Assembly: GCA_963728895.1 (NCBI GenBank)
Contig: CAVSLM010000001.1
Coordinates: forward strand, 558,001 to 622,000
Length of the DNA stretch: 64,000 nucleotides
From: CAVSLM01 sp963728895
Lineage (GTDB): Bacteria > Pseudomonadota > Gammaproteobacteria > JBBQDK01
Reading direction: 5' to 3'
Of this stretch, positions 17,438 to 26,566 are shown in pieces. The number at the start of each line of letters is the position of its first letter. Position 1 is the stretch's first letter. The notes beneath the pieces were generated by a model that worked only from the letters and a program-made list of their open reading frames with translations, made no database searches and was not told the origin of the DNA. Both the position numbers and the translations under genes were made by a program.

Positions 17438-18425
17438 ATGCGTGCCGAGGATCGCGCACAGGCAGGGCAGGTGGCCATCGAGCTGGACAAGCTTTCCGTG
17501 GAGGAGATCCGCGAGCGCTATTTGCGCGGGCAGGAGCCGGCGTCGCGCCAGCTGCTGAACCGTCTGCGCCGCGATACGCGCCGGGGCGTGCAACAGATCT
17601 ATCAACTGCTCAAGCGCCGCTATGAGCGGGACCGGGAAGAGCACGCGCGCCTCGATGGCATGCTCAACTTCGAACGGGTGTTGTGGCGCTCCGGCGTGCA
17701 CCACGTCGCGGGTGTCGACGAAGTCGGCATGGGACCGCTGGCCGGTCCCGTGGTGGCCGCCGCGGTGGTCTTCCCATCTGACATAGAGCTCTACGGCGTG
17801 GACGACTCCAAGCGCCTGGACCCCGAACAACGACTGTGGGCTGGAGCGCGAGATTCGCGCGCGCGCCGCCGGCATCGGGATCGGGGTTGGCGAGGTCGCC
17901 GAGATCGACAGCGTGAACATCTATCAGGCGGGCTTGCTCGCCATGCGCCGCGCCGTGGATGGCCTGCCCGTCGCACCCCAGCATGTGCTGGTGGACGCGC
18001 GCACCATTCCGGATCTGGCGGTTCCCCAGAATCCCTTTCAGCGCGGCGATGGCATCAACTTTTCCATCGCCGCGGCCTCCATCATCGCCAAGACCTGGCG
18101 CGACCGGCTGATGGAGCAGCTGGACGCGCAGTACCCCGGCTATGGCTTCGCACGCCATAAGGGATACGCGACCAGCGAGCATCAGCGGGCCATCCGGCGC
18201 CTCGGACCCTGCGCCATCCACCGCCGCTCTTTCGGCGTGCTCCGCGAGCTGTGCGGTGAGTATTCGCCGCAGTTCTACGCGCTGCGCGAGCACCTGGATG
18301 GTGCACGTTCGGCGCTCGACCTGAAAGGATGCGAGACACGGCTCGCCGCGGACGGGGCCGGCCTCGAAGAGCACGAGCAACGCAAGCTTCGCCTGCTGCT
18401 GGCGCGGCGTTGGAAGTCCATATGA
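17438..18425 (+). pseudogene. rnhB: RNase HII gene interrupted by one frameshift
   Basis: Ribonuclease HII, which nicks RNA-DNA hybrids, split over two frames. The first frame (from ATG 17438) has a helical N-terminal extension of about 75 residues, as in the long Bacillus-type enzymes, then VAGVDEVGMGPLAGPVVAAA and VDDSKRLDPEQR. Near 17830-17840 similarity jumps one frame and continues LEREIRARAAGIGIGVGEVA, SVNIYQAGL, AAASIIAKTWRDR and YPGYGFARHKGY to the stop at 18425. Everything expected is there apart from the shift, so this may be a sequence error. The motif DEVGMGPLAGP has Met where RNase HII normally has Arg. Confidence 0.8.
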
Positions 18426-18533
18426 CCTGGTGCCAACCCCGGGCCGGCCGGTTTGTTCAGCATTCCCCCGTTCACCTGATCCCGGCGATCGCAGCGGTGC
18501 AGCCTGCGCCGCCCGCGCGCATGCGCGGCGCAC

Positions 18534-18549
18534 TGGCACGCGCTGTGCG
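18534..18549 (+). promoter_or_regulatory. Possible sigma-54 promoter before the peroxidase gene
   Basis: TGGCACGCGCTGTGCG matches the -24 element exactly and has GG-N10-GC spacing, but the -12 element reads GTGC rather than TTGC. It lies about 150 bp before ATG 18702. It could be chance in GC-rich DNA. Confidence 0.3.
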
Positions 18550-18701
18550 GATCGGGCGGGAAAGAACAGCACATGCCGACTATACTCCGCTCGCCGGGGC
18601 AACCCCGCCGGGAGATGCAGGGGTCAGCGGCGCGTACGGACACGCAGTGCAATCAGAACGCCGCAGCCGTGAACGCAAGCCTGTTCAGCGGGAGATCATC
18701 G

Positions 18702-19793
18702 ATGAAGTTGCGCAATTGCATGGCGGTCGTCGGCTGCTGCGGATTCCTGTGGGCCGCGCAGAGCGTACCGGCCCTGGCGGTTCCCGGTCCCGAGGAGGTG
18801 CGCGCCGCCATCGGCCATCTCGGGCCAGTGCCCACTCCTGAAGACAACCCGCTGACGGCGGCCAAGGTTGCGCTTGGGCGCAAGCTCTTCACCGACACCC
18901 GACTGGCCGGAGATGGCACCCTGTCGTGCGAGTCGTGCCACTTGCCGGACCAGGGCTACGCCGTCGCGCAGCCACTGGGCCCGGCCTATCCGTCGCAGCA
19001 GGAACGGCGCAATTCGCCCACATTGATCAACGTGGCCTACAACGGCCCGATGATCTGGGACGGTCGCGGCGGATCGCTGGACCACGTGGCGCTGGGCCCT
19101 GTGAAGAACATCCTGCATCTCAACAACAACGTCGATCTGCTCGTGCAGCAGCTCGGCGCGCGCGGTGACTACCGCAAGGCCTTTACCCAGGCGTACGGGG
19201 ACGAACGCGTCACGGCGGAGCGTATCGCCAAGGCCATCACCAGCTTCGAGCGCACGCTGGTATTCGACGACAGTCCCCTTGACCATTACATGGATGGGGA
19301 GACCTCGGCCCTCGACGACCGACAACAGCGCGGGCTGGAGCTGTTCATGGGCAAGGCCGGCTGCATCCAGTGTCATCGCGGCCCCAACCTCACCGACAAC
19401 AGGTTCCACAACCTCGGCGTGCCGGACCAGCAGATCCGCAGTGACCCGCAAGTCATGGCCAGCATCCGCTTCGACGCCCAGCGTATGGGCCTGGACGACT
19501 GGGCGCAGGTGAACGAGGACCGGGGCCGCGAGCTGGTCACCAAATCGGCGCAAGACCGCGGGAAGTTCCGTACCATGGGACTGCGCAACATCGAGGCGTC
19601 GGCGCCCTACATGCACAACGGTGTGCTCGCCGACCTGAGCCAGGTTGTGGCGTTCTACGACCAGGGGGGCGGCTCGGATCCCAACAAGAGCCCGTTGCTG
19701 CACCCGTTGCACCTCAGTACCGAGGAGCAGTCGGATCTGGTGGCGTTTCTACATGCGCTCACCGGTCATCAGCGCGCGCTCGAACTGCCGTGA
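18702..19793 (+). CDS. Di-haem cytochrome c peroxidase (CcpA/MauG family)
   Basis: Periplasmic enzyme of 363 residues with signal peptide (first 26 residues). Two haem c sites are seen, CESCH at 76-80 and CIQCH at 221-225, and the family stretches RNSPTLINVAYNGPMIWDGR and TMGLRNIEASAPYMHNG. Such enzymes reduce hydrogen peroxide with electrons from a small cytochrome or, in the MauG branch, oxidise other substrates. ATG 18702 (MKLRN) gives a proper signal peptide; the longer upstream frame does not. Monocistronic as far as seen. Confidence 0.92.
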   Translation: MKLRNCMAVVGCCGFLWAAQSVPALAVPGPEEVRAAIGHLGPVPTPEDNPLTAAKVALGRKLFTDTRLAGDGTLSCESCHLPDQGYAVAQPLGPAYPSQQERRNSPTLINVAYNGPMIWDGRGGSLDHVALGPVKNILHLNNNVDLLVQQLGARGDYRKAFTQAYGDERVTAERIAKAITSFERTLVFDDSPLDHYMDGETSALDDRQQRGLELFMGKAGCIQCHRGPNLTDNRFHNLGVPDQQIRSDPQVMASIRFDAQRMGLDDWAQVNEDRGRELVTKSAQDRGKFRTMGLRNIEASAPYMHNGVLADLSQVVAFYDQGGGSDPNKSPLLHPLHLSTEEQSDLVAFLHALTGHQRALELP

Positions 19794-20031
19794 CCGGTGC
19801 TGCATGCTTGCGGTCCACGAGGGCGTATGCCGCGGGGGAGCGGCAGGGCATTACAGAGCACAAAAAGACCCCGCCTTGCGGCTCGGACAGGTGCGTCTCA
19901 CCGTGCAGGAAAACCGCGCCATCGGCTGTGGGAAATTTGCCATATACCCTCCTGCGGAACACGCCGGGGGACAGCGCCGAGAGCAGGTGCTCGCCGGTGC
20001 AGGTAGAGCCGGGAAGAAGGGGAGAAGGGAC

Positions 20032-20721
20032 ATGAAGGGGACACTGGGCTGGATGCTGTGCCTGATGGTGGTGCTGGGTACACAGGCCAAAGCGGACTTC
20101 AGGGACGGGCTGCTCGCATATGCGCGCGCCGATTACGCAGCGACGCTCCGGCAGTGGATGCCGCTCGCGCAGGCCGGCGATGCCGGCGCGCAGTTCTGGG
20201 TCGGGACACTGTATGAGCTTGGTCGCGGCGTGCGCGAGGATCACGAAGCCGCTGCGCGCTGGTACCGCGCGGCCGCCGAGCAGGGCAAAGTCATTGCGCA
20301 GTACAGCCTTGCGCTGCTCTACGACCACGCGCTGGATGGCGAGCGCGACGTGGATGAGGCCGCGAAGTGGTACCGCAAGGCTGCGGAGCGGGGCATCGTC
20401 GGAGCACAGTATGTGCTCGCCGCCATGTACTACGATGGGCGCGGTGTGCCGCGCGACCGTCAGGCCGCGCTGCGCTGGTATGCACGCGTCGCAGAACGCG
20501 GTGTCGCCGAAGCGCAGCGCGATCTCGGACTGCTGTACTACGGTGGCATCGGAACCGACCGCGATCCGGTGCGCGCGCAGGCCTGGCTCGATCTGGCCAC
20601 CCGCCAGGGCGCACATGGCGCGGCGGAGTGGCGCGATGCCATCGCCGGGGAGTTGAGCTCCCGGCAGCTCGTGCAGGCGGGACTCCTGGCGCGGCGCTGG
20701 CTGGAGCGCCACCGCCCCTAG
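20032..20721 (+). CDS. Sel1-repeat exported protein
   Basis: A 229-residue protein with a signal peptide (MKGTLGWMLCLMVVLGTQAKA) and four to five Sel1/TPR-like repeats: GAQFWVGTLYELGRGVREDH, then repeats with AQYSLALLYDH, AQYVLAAMYYDGRGVPRD and AQRDLGLLYYGGIGTDRD. The repeats form a helical solenoid that binds other proteins. ATG 20032 follows GGGGAGAAGGGA. No enzyme domain. Partners unknown; probably periplasmic. Confidence 0.9.
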   Translation: MKGTLGWMLCLMVVLGTQAKADFRDGLLAYARADYAATLRQWMPLAQAGDAGAQFWVGTLYELGRGVREDHEAAARWYRAAAEQGKVIAQYSLALLYDHALDGERDVDEAAKWYRKAAERGIVGAQYVLAAMYYDGRGVPRDRQAALRWYARVAERGVAEAQRDLGLLYYGGIGTDRDPVRAQAWLDLATRQGAHGAAEWRDAIAGELSSRQLVQAGLLARRWLERHRP

Positions 20722-20722
20722 A

Positions 20723-20759
20723 CCCGGAAATCTCACCAGCCGGCCAGCGGCTGGCCGGT
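20723..20759 (-). repeat. Dispersed repeat copy E (terminus only)
   Basis: CCCGGAAATCTCACCAGCC followed by GGCCAGCGGCTGGCCGG is the right end of the repeat on the minus strand, including its internal palindrome. It begins two bases after the Sel1 gene stop. The rest of the gap to 21043 shows no gene. Confidence 0.8.
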
Positions 20760-21043
20760 ACGCGCACGCGCCCATGGCCGGCGCAGTGTCGTTCGCGGGC
20801 GCACGCCGGTGTTGAAGCGGTGCGTCGCGCGCACGAGCAGTGCCGTGCGGCTCGCGCGATTCATGCGCGCGGCGAAAGGTGCATGCGGCGGCTTTCGCAC
20901 CGAGCGCCGTTGGTGCTAAATTGAGTGCCCATTTCCCTGTACGGACAGTCAGGTGCATCCCCACGATGGCACGTGCGCGGTACAGACGCAGCACCGCGAG
21001 GGAACGCTCGTGCCTGCCGAGAACCGCAGCTGGAGGAGTGAGT

Positions 21044-21751
21044 ATGAGGATCGCATCGCGCGTCTGGCTGGTGCTCGGCCTGGTCATCGGCTGCGGCCAT
21101 GCATCGGCGGATGAGACCGCGAAGCTCGCAACTCCGCAGGAGCGGCTCGGCTATGCGCTCGGCTATCAGCTCGCCCAGGGCTTGAAGTCACGTTCCGTGG
21201 ACCTCGATGCTCAGGCATTGAGCCGCGCCATCGTCGATGTACTGACCGGGCGTACGCCCGCACTTACCCGCCAGGAGATGCAGGCGGTGATGACCGGCTA
21301 TCAGCAGCAGCTGGCGGCGCGCCGCGAACTGGCCGCGGAGAAGAACCGCAACGAAGGCGAGGCGTTTCTGGCCGAGAATCGCAAGAAACCCGGTGTGGTG
21401 ACGCTGCCCAGCGGCGTCCAGTACAAGGTCCTGCGCCCCGGCACCGGGGTCACGCCCACTGCGCGGGACACGGTCGTGGCGAACTACCGTGGCACGCTCA
21501 TCGACGGCACCCAGTTCGACAGCTCCTATGATCGCGGCGAGCCGGTCACCTTCCCGATGCACGAGGTGATCCAGGGCTGGCAGGAAGTTCTGCCGCTGAT
21601 GAAGGCCGGTGCCCGTTGGCAGGTGGTGGTCCCCGCGGATCTCGCCTACGGCGAGCACGGCGCCGGAGGCGTGATCGGTCCCAACCAGACGCTGATCTTC
21701 GATATCGAGCTGCTGGACGTGAAGCCTGCTACCGACAAAAAGCCGCGCTAG
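21044..21751 (+). CDS. FKBP-type peptidyl-prolyl isomerase, exported
   Basis: A 235-residue protein with a signal peptide ending near HASA-D, an N-terminal helical dimerisation domain (LGYALGYQLAQGLKSR, then RELAAEKNRNEGEAFLAENR) and a C-terminal FKBP domain (about 120-228: LPSGVQYKVLRPGTG, VANYRGTLIDGTQFDSSYDR, GWQEVLPLMKAGARW, LIFDIELL). This is the Mip/FkpA layout. It speeds proline isomerisation and folding in the periplasm. ATG 21044 has GGAGGAG upstream. It is followed seven bases later by the full-length repeat. Confidence 0.93.
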   Translation: MRIASRVWLVLGLVIGCGHASADETAKLATPQERLGYALGYQLAQGLKSRSVDLDAQALSRAIVDVLTGRTPALTRQEMQAVMTGYQQQLAARRELAAEKNRNEGEAFLAENRKKPGVVTLPSGVQYKVLRPGTGVTPTARDTVVANYRGTLIDGTQFDSSYDRGEPVTFPMHEVIQGWQEVLPLMKAGARWQVVVPADLAYGEHGAGGVIGPNQTLIFDIELLDVKPATDKKPR

Positions 21752-21757
21752 CCCGCT

Positions 21758-22015
21758 AGCCCCGGAAATCTCACCAGCATCCCGGGAGCTGGCGGAATTC
21801 GCAGCCGTCCTGGCGCCGGGCTGGAGCGAAAGGGGTAGCCGTGTTACCCCTTGAGTGAAGACCAGGTCAGGGCGGGCGAGAAACCGCCAGAACCGGGATA
21901 GGCCGGCGGCGTGAACAGCGTGTCATCGTTCGGAGCTCGTGAAAAATGCCAGGTCTTCGCTGCGATCCATTCACTTCCCGGCCTGCGGTTGGCCGGCTGG
22001 TGAGATTTTCGGGCT
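21758..22015 (+). repeat. Dispersed repeat copy F (full length, inverted ends)
   Basis: The 258-bp reference copy. The left end CCGGAAATCTCACCAGC and the right end GCTGGTGAGATTTTCGG are inverted repeats of each other. The left half is shared with copies B and C, the right half with A and D, and the outer right end with E and G. No open frame of note is inside. Its right 45 bases encode the last 14 residues and the stop codon of the convergent amidotransferase gene. Confidence 0.85.
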
Positions 22016-23842
22016 CGCGTTGGCGGCGAGCCAGGCAAGTGGATCGCCGTCGCCGGGAGGCTCGTGCGCCGCGCGTCCGGCGGCGAACAGCGCGTGCCAG
22101 AGACAGAGCTGTAGCAGCGCCCAGAGCATGGCGTGCACACCGCCACGTCGGCGTTGGTGCTCCACCAGCCGGCGGATGCCCGCGGGTCGGAACCAGCCCT
22201 GCAGCGCCGGATCCGCAATCAGCGCCGCACCCAGTGTCTCCAACCAGGGGCCCTGCATCCACTCGCGCACTGGAACGGTGAAGCCCTTCTTCTTCTGCCA
22301 CAGGTGTTCGCGCGGATACCAGCGCTCGGCCCAGCGCTTGAGGAAGGTCTTGCCCTGACGGCCTTCAGTCTTGAGGCGGTCTGGCAGTGCGAGGCCGAAC
22401 CCCACCACGCGATGATCGAGCAGGGGCACCCGGCCCTCCAGACCGTAGGTCATGAGCACCCGGTCGACCTTCACCAGGAGATCGTCGGGCAGCCAGGTCA
22501 GCAGGTCCACGTACTGCATGCGCTGCAGGCGGCTCCAGTGCGCCGGCGTTTCGTGCCACGCGGCGACGAAAGGTGTACGCCAGGCATCGCGCGCGGCGTG
22601 CAGCTCGGGCCCAAACAGCACCGATGCCCAGCGCGAGGGAAACACGCCCTTGGTGCGAAAGCCCCCGGTGCCGGGGCAGGCAAGGGCACGCAGGCAGCGT
22701 TTCCATCGCCCCATGCGGTAGCGCCCGTAGCCGGCGAAGGTCTCGTCGCCCCCTTCTCCCGAGAACACCACCTTGAGCTCGCGGGCCGCGCGGCGCGCGA
22801 GATGCGCCGTCGGCAGGTTGGCATAGTCGCCCATCAGGTCGTCGGCTGCCCAGGTGGTGCGGGTGAGCATCCGCAGCAGGGCGTCGCGATCGAGCTCGAG
22901 CACGGTGTGCCGTGTTCCCCAGCGTTCGGCGACGTGCCGGGCGTCTGCGGTTTGGCCGGCCGTGTCCGCGCTGTGGAAGGCGACGGTGTAGGACCGCACC
23001 GGTTCAGCGCTGCCGAAGCTGCCGAGCAGTGCCGCGATCACCGAGGAATCGGTGCCGCCGGAAAGAAACACGCCGTAGGGAACGTCGGTGCGCAGGTGCT
23101 GGCGGGTCACGGTTTCGATCAGGCCGTCGAAGTGTGCAGCCGCCTCTTCGAAGCTGCACTCCACGGGTTCGACGTGGCGCGCGGACCAGTAGTGCACGCG
23201 TTGCACCACGCGGCCATCCTCCACGGCCAGCCACTCGCCCGGCAGCACCCGCTCGACGCCTTCCAGGAGGGTGGTGCGCCCGGAGATGAAGTTGTTGTTG
23301 AGGTACTGCACCAGGGCGTCGGGACGCAGCGCCGCACGCCGTGCGTGCTCGGGCAGCGCCTTCATCTCCGAGGCGAAATACACGCCCTCGGGACGCTCGC
23401 TCACAAACAGCGGCTTGATGCCCAGGCGATCGCGGGCCAGGATCATGCGCCCGCGGCGTGCATCATACAGCGCGAAGCTGTACATGCCCTCCAGGTGCTC
23501 GAGGAACTTCGCGCCGAACTCGACATAGGCATGCACGATGCACTCGCAGTCGGAATGCGTGCCGAACACGTGGCCCGCGCGTTCCAGCTCTGCGCGCAGC
23601 TCGATGTGGTTGTAGATCTCGCCGTTGGCGACCACGCACACGCTGCGGTCCTGGTTGTACAGCGGCTGATCGCCCCCACCCAGGTCGATGATCGATAGCC
23701 GGGTGTGCACCAGCCCGACCGGTCCGTGCCGGTAGCTACCGCTGGCGTCGGGGCCGCGGTGCCGCAGCGGCGCGATGCACTGCTGCAGCCGTTCGGGGTC
23801 GACCACGCCCTCGCGCAGAAACATGCCCCCGATGCCGCACAT
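21971..23842 (-). CDS. Asparagine-synthetase-like glutamine amidotransferase
   Basis: A 623-residue class II amidotransferase. Cys2 (MCGIGG) is the glutaminase nucleophile, with RHRGPDASG, NGEIYNH and the synthetase PP-loop SGGTDSS (261-267), then FSGEGGDETFAGYGRY. It resembles the AsnB-like proteins of exopolysaccharide/PEP-CTERM loci more than housekeeping AsnB; this is inference, as no exosortase gene is here. ATG 23842 is fixed by the required Met-Cys start. The last 14 residues (SPKISPAGQPQAGK) and the stop lie in the repeat, so the natural C-terminus was altered by its insertion. Confidence 0.88.
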   Translation of the reverse strand: MCGIGGMFLREGVVDPERLQQCIAPLRHRGPDASGSYRHGPVGLVHTRLSIIDLGGGDQPLYNQDRSVCVVANGEIYNHIELRAELERAGHVFGTHSDCECIVHAYVEFGAKFLEHLEGMYSFALYDARRGRMILARDRLGIKPLFVSERPEGVYFASEMKALPEHARRAALRPDALVQYLNNNFISGRTTLLEGVERVLPGEWLAVEDGRVVQRVHYWSARHVEPVECSFEEAAAHFDGLIETVTRQHLRTDVPYGVFLSGGTDSSVIAALLGSFGSAEPVRSYTVAFHSADTAGQTADARHVAERWGTRHTVLELDRDALLRMLTRTTWAADDLMGDYANLPTAHLARRAARELKVVFSGEGGDETFAGYGRYRMGRWKRCLRALACPGTGGFRTKGVFPSRWASVLFGPELHAARDAWRTPFVAAWHETPAHWSRLQRMQYVDLLTWLPDDLLVKVDRVLMTYGLEGRVPLLDHRVVGFGLALPDRLKTEGRQGKTFLKRWAERWYPREHLWQKKKGFTVPVREWMQGPWLETLGAALIADPALQGWFRPAGIRRLVEHQRRRGGVHAMLWALLQLCLWHALFAAGRAAHEPPGDGDPLAWLAANASPKISPAGQPQAGK

Positions 23843-24329
23843 CAGCGCAGTCGCACGTCGCGCAGATGCACGCGCGCATTCGCGCACGGGTCATTCGCCG
23901 GATCAGGGCCACAGCACTGGGGGCGCTGCCCGCCGGGCAGGTCACGCGGAAGAACGAGGCGGTTGCAGATGGAGTCGCAGGGCATGAGCGGGCGCAGCGT
24001 ACCGCAAGCACGCCCCTTGCGATAGCCGTCACCCTGCGGGCATGCGCGCAATCACCCTCGCAGGACCGCGCTGCCGCGCACCACCGCGACGTCCGCGGCG
24101 GGCTCGAAAGCAGCGGCGCTGCCTGTGCCGCTCGAACGCCGGGGCGCTGCGCGCCGCAGCATCGCGGTGCATAGCCTCACTCCCACGGGCGCCGGCATTG
24201 CCGGCACCAGCATCATCGAACAGCGTCAGGTACCCGCCTCGCTCGCGCCGGCAAACGACCCACGGGCGGTGAGCCGTGCGCGGCAGTCGGACGAGCACCT
24301 GCGGGAGCGTCGCTCCGGGCGGCGCGATT
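23843..24329. other. About 490-bp gap without a recognised gene
   Basis: Lies before the amidotransferase start (minus strand) and beyond the hydroxylase stop. Open frames here are short or Arg/Ala-rich with no similarity I can name. It should contain the amidotransferase promoter, but none was resolved. Confidence 0.5.
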
Positions 24330-24346
24330 GCGGCCCGCAGGGCCGC
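24330..24346 (-). terminator. Hairpin right after the hydroxylase stop codon
   Basis: On the minus strand GCGGCCC-TGC-GGGCCGC forms a perfect 7-bp stem one base after the stop of the large subunit gene. There is no U-run, so it may slow decay or act with Rho rather than end transcription alone. Confidence 0.45.
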
Positions 24347-24347
24347 C

Positions 24348-26555
24348 TTACAGCGGACGCAGCGGCAGCACGTAGTGGCGTTTTCCGGTCGCGGCGTACA
24401 GCGCGTTGGCGACTGCCGGTGCAATGGGCGGCACGCCCGGTTCGCCGACGCCAGTGGGCGCCTTGGTCGAGGGCACGATGTGCACCTCCACGTGCGGCAT
24501 GTCGGAGATGCGCAGCACCGGATAGTCCTGGAAGTTCGACTGCTGGACCTTACCCTGGTCGAAGGTGATGGCGCCGGAGAGCGCCGCGGCGAGACCGAAG
24601 CCCACGCCGCCTTCCATCTGCGCCTGAATGACGTCGGGGTTGACGGCGACCCCGCAGTCCACCGCGACCGTCACCCGGTCGACCGTGAAGCGGCCGTCCT
24701 CGTGCGCCGTGACTTCGGCGACCTCGGCGACGTAGGTGTTGAACGATTCGTGCACCGCCACGCCGCGCCCCCGGTTCTTGGCCAACGGCGTGCCCCAGCC
24801 CGATTTCTCCGCGGCCAGCTGCAGCACGCCGCGCCAGCGCGGCTGGTTCTGCAGCAGGCCCACGCGCAACGCCACCGGATCCCTGTTTGCAGCGGCGGCC
24901 AACTCGTCGATGAAGCATTCGACGGCATAGGCGTTATGGCTGGAACCGACCGAGCGCCACCACTGCACCGGGACACCCGGATTGGTCGTACGCAGCTCCA
25001 CCTGCAGGTTGGGGATGCCGTACACGAGGTTCGCGGCACCTTCCACCGAGGCTTTGTCGATGCCGTTCTTCACCATGGCATCCTGCATGATGGTGCCCGC
25101 CGTGATCGACTGCCCGACCAGGCGATGCCGCCAGGCGATCGGGTTGCCCTGCGCGTCGAGCGCGGCCTGCAGACGGTGCAGGTACATGGGGCGGTAGTAG
25201 CCGGCCTGCATGTCGTCCTCGCGTGTCCAAACCAGCTTGACGGGGGCGCGGCCTTCGATTGCCTTGGCAATGGACACGGCCTCGAGGACGTAGTCGGAGT
25301 GCGGATTGGCACGACGCCCGAAGGAGCCGCCGGCATAGAGCATTTCGATCCGGACCCGGGAAGGATCGAGGCCAAGCAACCGCCCGATCGCCTTCTGGTC
25401 GGGTGTCTGAAACTGCTCGCCGTTCCAGACGCGGCACTCGTCCTTGCCGACCTGCACCACACAGTTCATCGGTTCCATCGCTGCGTGCGCGAGGTAGGGC
25501 AGGCGATAGGTCGCCTCGAGCACCCGCGCGGCGCCGGCCAGGACCTGATCGGCATTGCCGACCGTGCGTGCCACTGCACCGGGGCGCCGGGAAAGGGTCT
25601 CGTATTCGCTCCACAGGTCCGGCGTGCTTCTGCTGAAGGCGCCGCTCTGGTCCCATTCCACGCGCAGCGCATCGCGCCCGCGTATCGCCGACCAGGTATC
25701 CTGCGCCACGACCGCCACACCGGCGGAGATCTGCACCACGGCCACCACGCCAGGGCTTTGCCTTGCCTTCCCGGCATCGAACGACTTCACTTTGGCGCCG
25801 AAACGCGGCGGGTGGGCGACCACTGCCGTCAGCATGTTCTCGAGGTGTACGTCCTGGGTGTAGAGGGCCCTGCCGTCGGTTTTGTCCCGGCTGTCCTTGC
25901 GCGGCACCCGCGTGCCGATCAGACGGAAGTCCTTCGGCTCCTTGAGAGTGACCTCCTCGGGCACGGGTTGATGGCCGGCCGCTTCGGCGAACTCACCGAA
26001 GCGGCCCTGGCGTCCGGAAGCGCGGTGACGCAGCACCCCGCGCGCGACACTGATCTCGCCTGCGGGAACACCCCAGCGTTCGGCCGCCACCGCGACCAGC
26101 ATCTCGCGCGCCGCCGCGCCGGCGCGGCGCATCTGCTCATAGGAGTTGGCGATGGCCGTGCTGCCGCCGGTGCCCTGCATCCTTCCCCAAAGCAGATTGT
26201 TGTACAGGCTGGCGTCCGCCGGAGCTCCCTCGACGCGCACCTGCGCCCAGTCGGCATCCAGCTCCTCGGCGACCAGCGTCGCGAGTCCCGTGTAGGTTCC
26301 CTGACCCATCTCCAGGTGTTTGGCGATGACCGTGACGGTGTGGTCCGGCGCGATGCGCACGAAGGCGTTGAGTGCAAAAGCCGCTTTCGGGACCTCCAGG
26401 CTGGCCGAGCCGCCGGGTCCCGCGACATCGGCCGCATCGCCGGCCGCATGCGCATCCAGGCGCACGCCGAGCCACAGGCCGGCCGTCACTGCCGCGCCGC
26501 TCGCCAGGAACCGGCGCCGCGAAAGATTGACGATCCGATGTGCACGCATACGCAT
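24348..26555 (-). CDS. Molybdenum hydroxylase large subunit (IorB-like), Tat-exported
   Basis: A 735-residue molybdopterin-binding subunit of the xanthine-dehydrogenase family, close to isoquinoline 1-oxidoreductase/aldehyde dehydrogenase IorB types. A twin-arginine signal is present (SRRRFLASGAA, residues 12-22), so the complex goes to the periplasm folded. Seen in order: KHLEMGQGTYTGLATLVAEE, NNLLWGRMQGTGGSTA, GTRVPRKD, GGSFGRR, WWRSVGSSHNAYA and the C-terminal GVGEPGVPPIAPAVANAL with the active-site Glu region. Electrons pass to the 2Fe-2S subunit encoded 11 bp upstream. The substrate (aldehyde or N-heterocycle) cannot be told. Confidence 0.92.
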   Translation of the reverse strand: MRMRAHRIVNLSRRRFLASGAAVTAGLWLGVRLDAHAAGDAADVAGPGGSASLEVPKAAFALNAFVRIAPDHTVTVIAKHLEMGQGTYTGLATLVAEELDADWAQVRVEGAPADASLYNNLLWGRMQGTGGSTAIANSYEQMRRAGAAAREMLVAVAAERWGVPAGEISVARGVLRHRASGRQGRFGEFAEAAGHQPVPEEVTLKEPKDFRLIGTRVPRKDSRDKTDGRALYTQDVHLENMLTAVVAHPPRFGAKVKSFDAGKARQSPGVVAVVQISAGVAVVAQDTWSAIRGRDALRVEWDQSGAFSRSTPDLWSEYETLSRRPGAVARTVGNADQVLAGAARVLEATYRLPYLAHAAMEPMNCVVQVGKDECRVWNGEQFQTPDQKAIGRLLGLDPSRVRIEMLYAGGSFGRRANPHSDYVLEAVSIAKAIEGRAPVKLVWTREDDMQAGYYRPMYLHRLQAALDAQGNPIAWRHRLVGQSITAGTIMQDAMVKNGIDKASVEGAANLVYGIPNLQVELRTTNPGVPVQWWRSVGSSHNAYAVECFIDELAAAANRDPVALRVGLLQNQPRWRGVLQLAAEKSGWGTPLAKNRGRGVAVHESFNTYVAEVAEVTAHEDGRFTVDRVTVAVDCGVAVNPDVIQAQMEGGVGFGLAAALSGAITFDQGKVQQSNFQDYPVLRISDMPHVEVHIVPSTKAPTGVGEPGVPPIAPAVANALYAATGKRHYVLPLRPL

Positions 26556-26566
26556 GGGCTAGCTCC

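Noticed and set aside
17820..17845. Programmed frameshift in rnhB
   Set aside because: No slippery heptamer or downstream structure is visible, and RNase HII is not known to use one.
18571..18590. GCCGACTATACT, also present near 56840, as a shared promoter motif
   Set aside because: Only the -10-like TATACT is good; no -35 lies at the right distance in either place.
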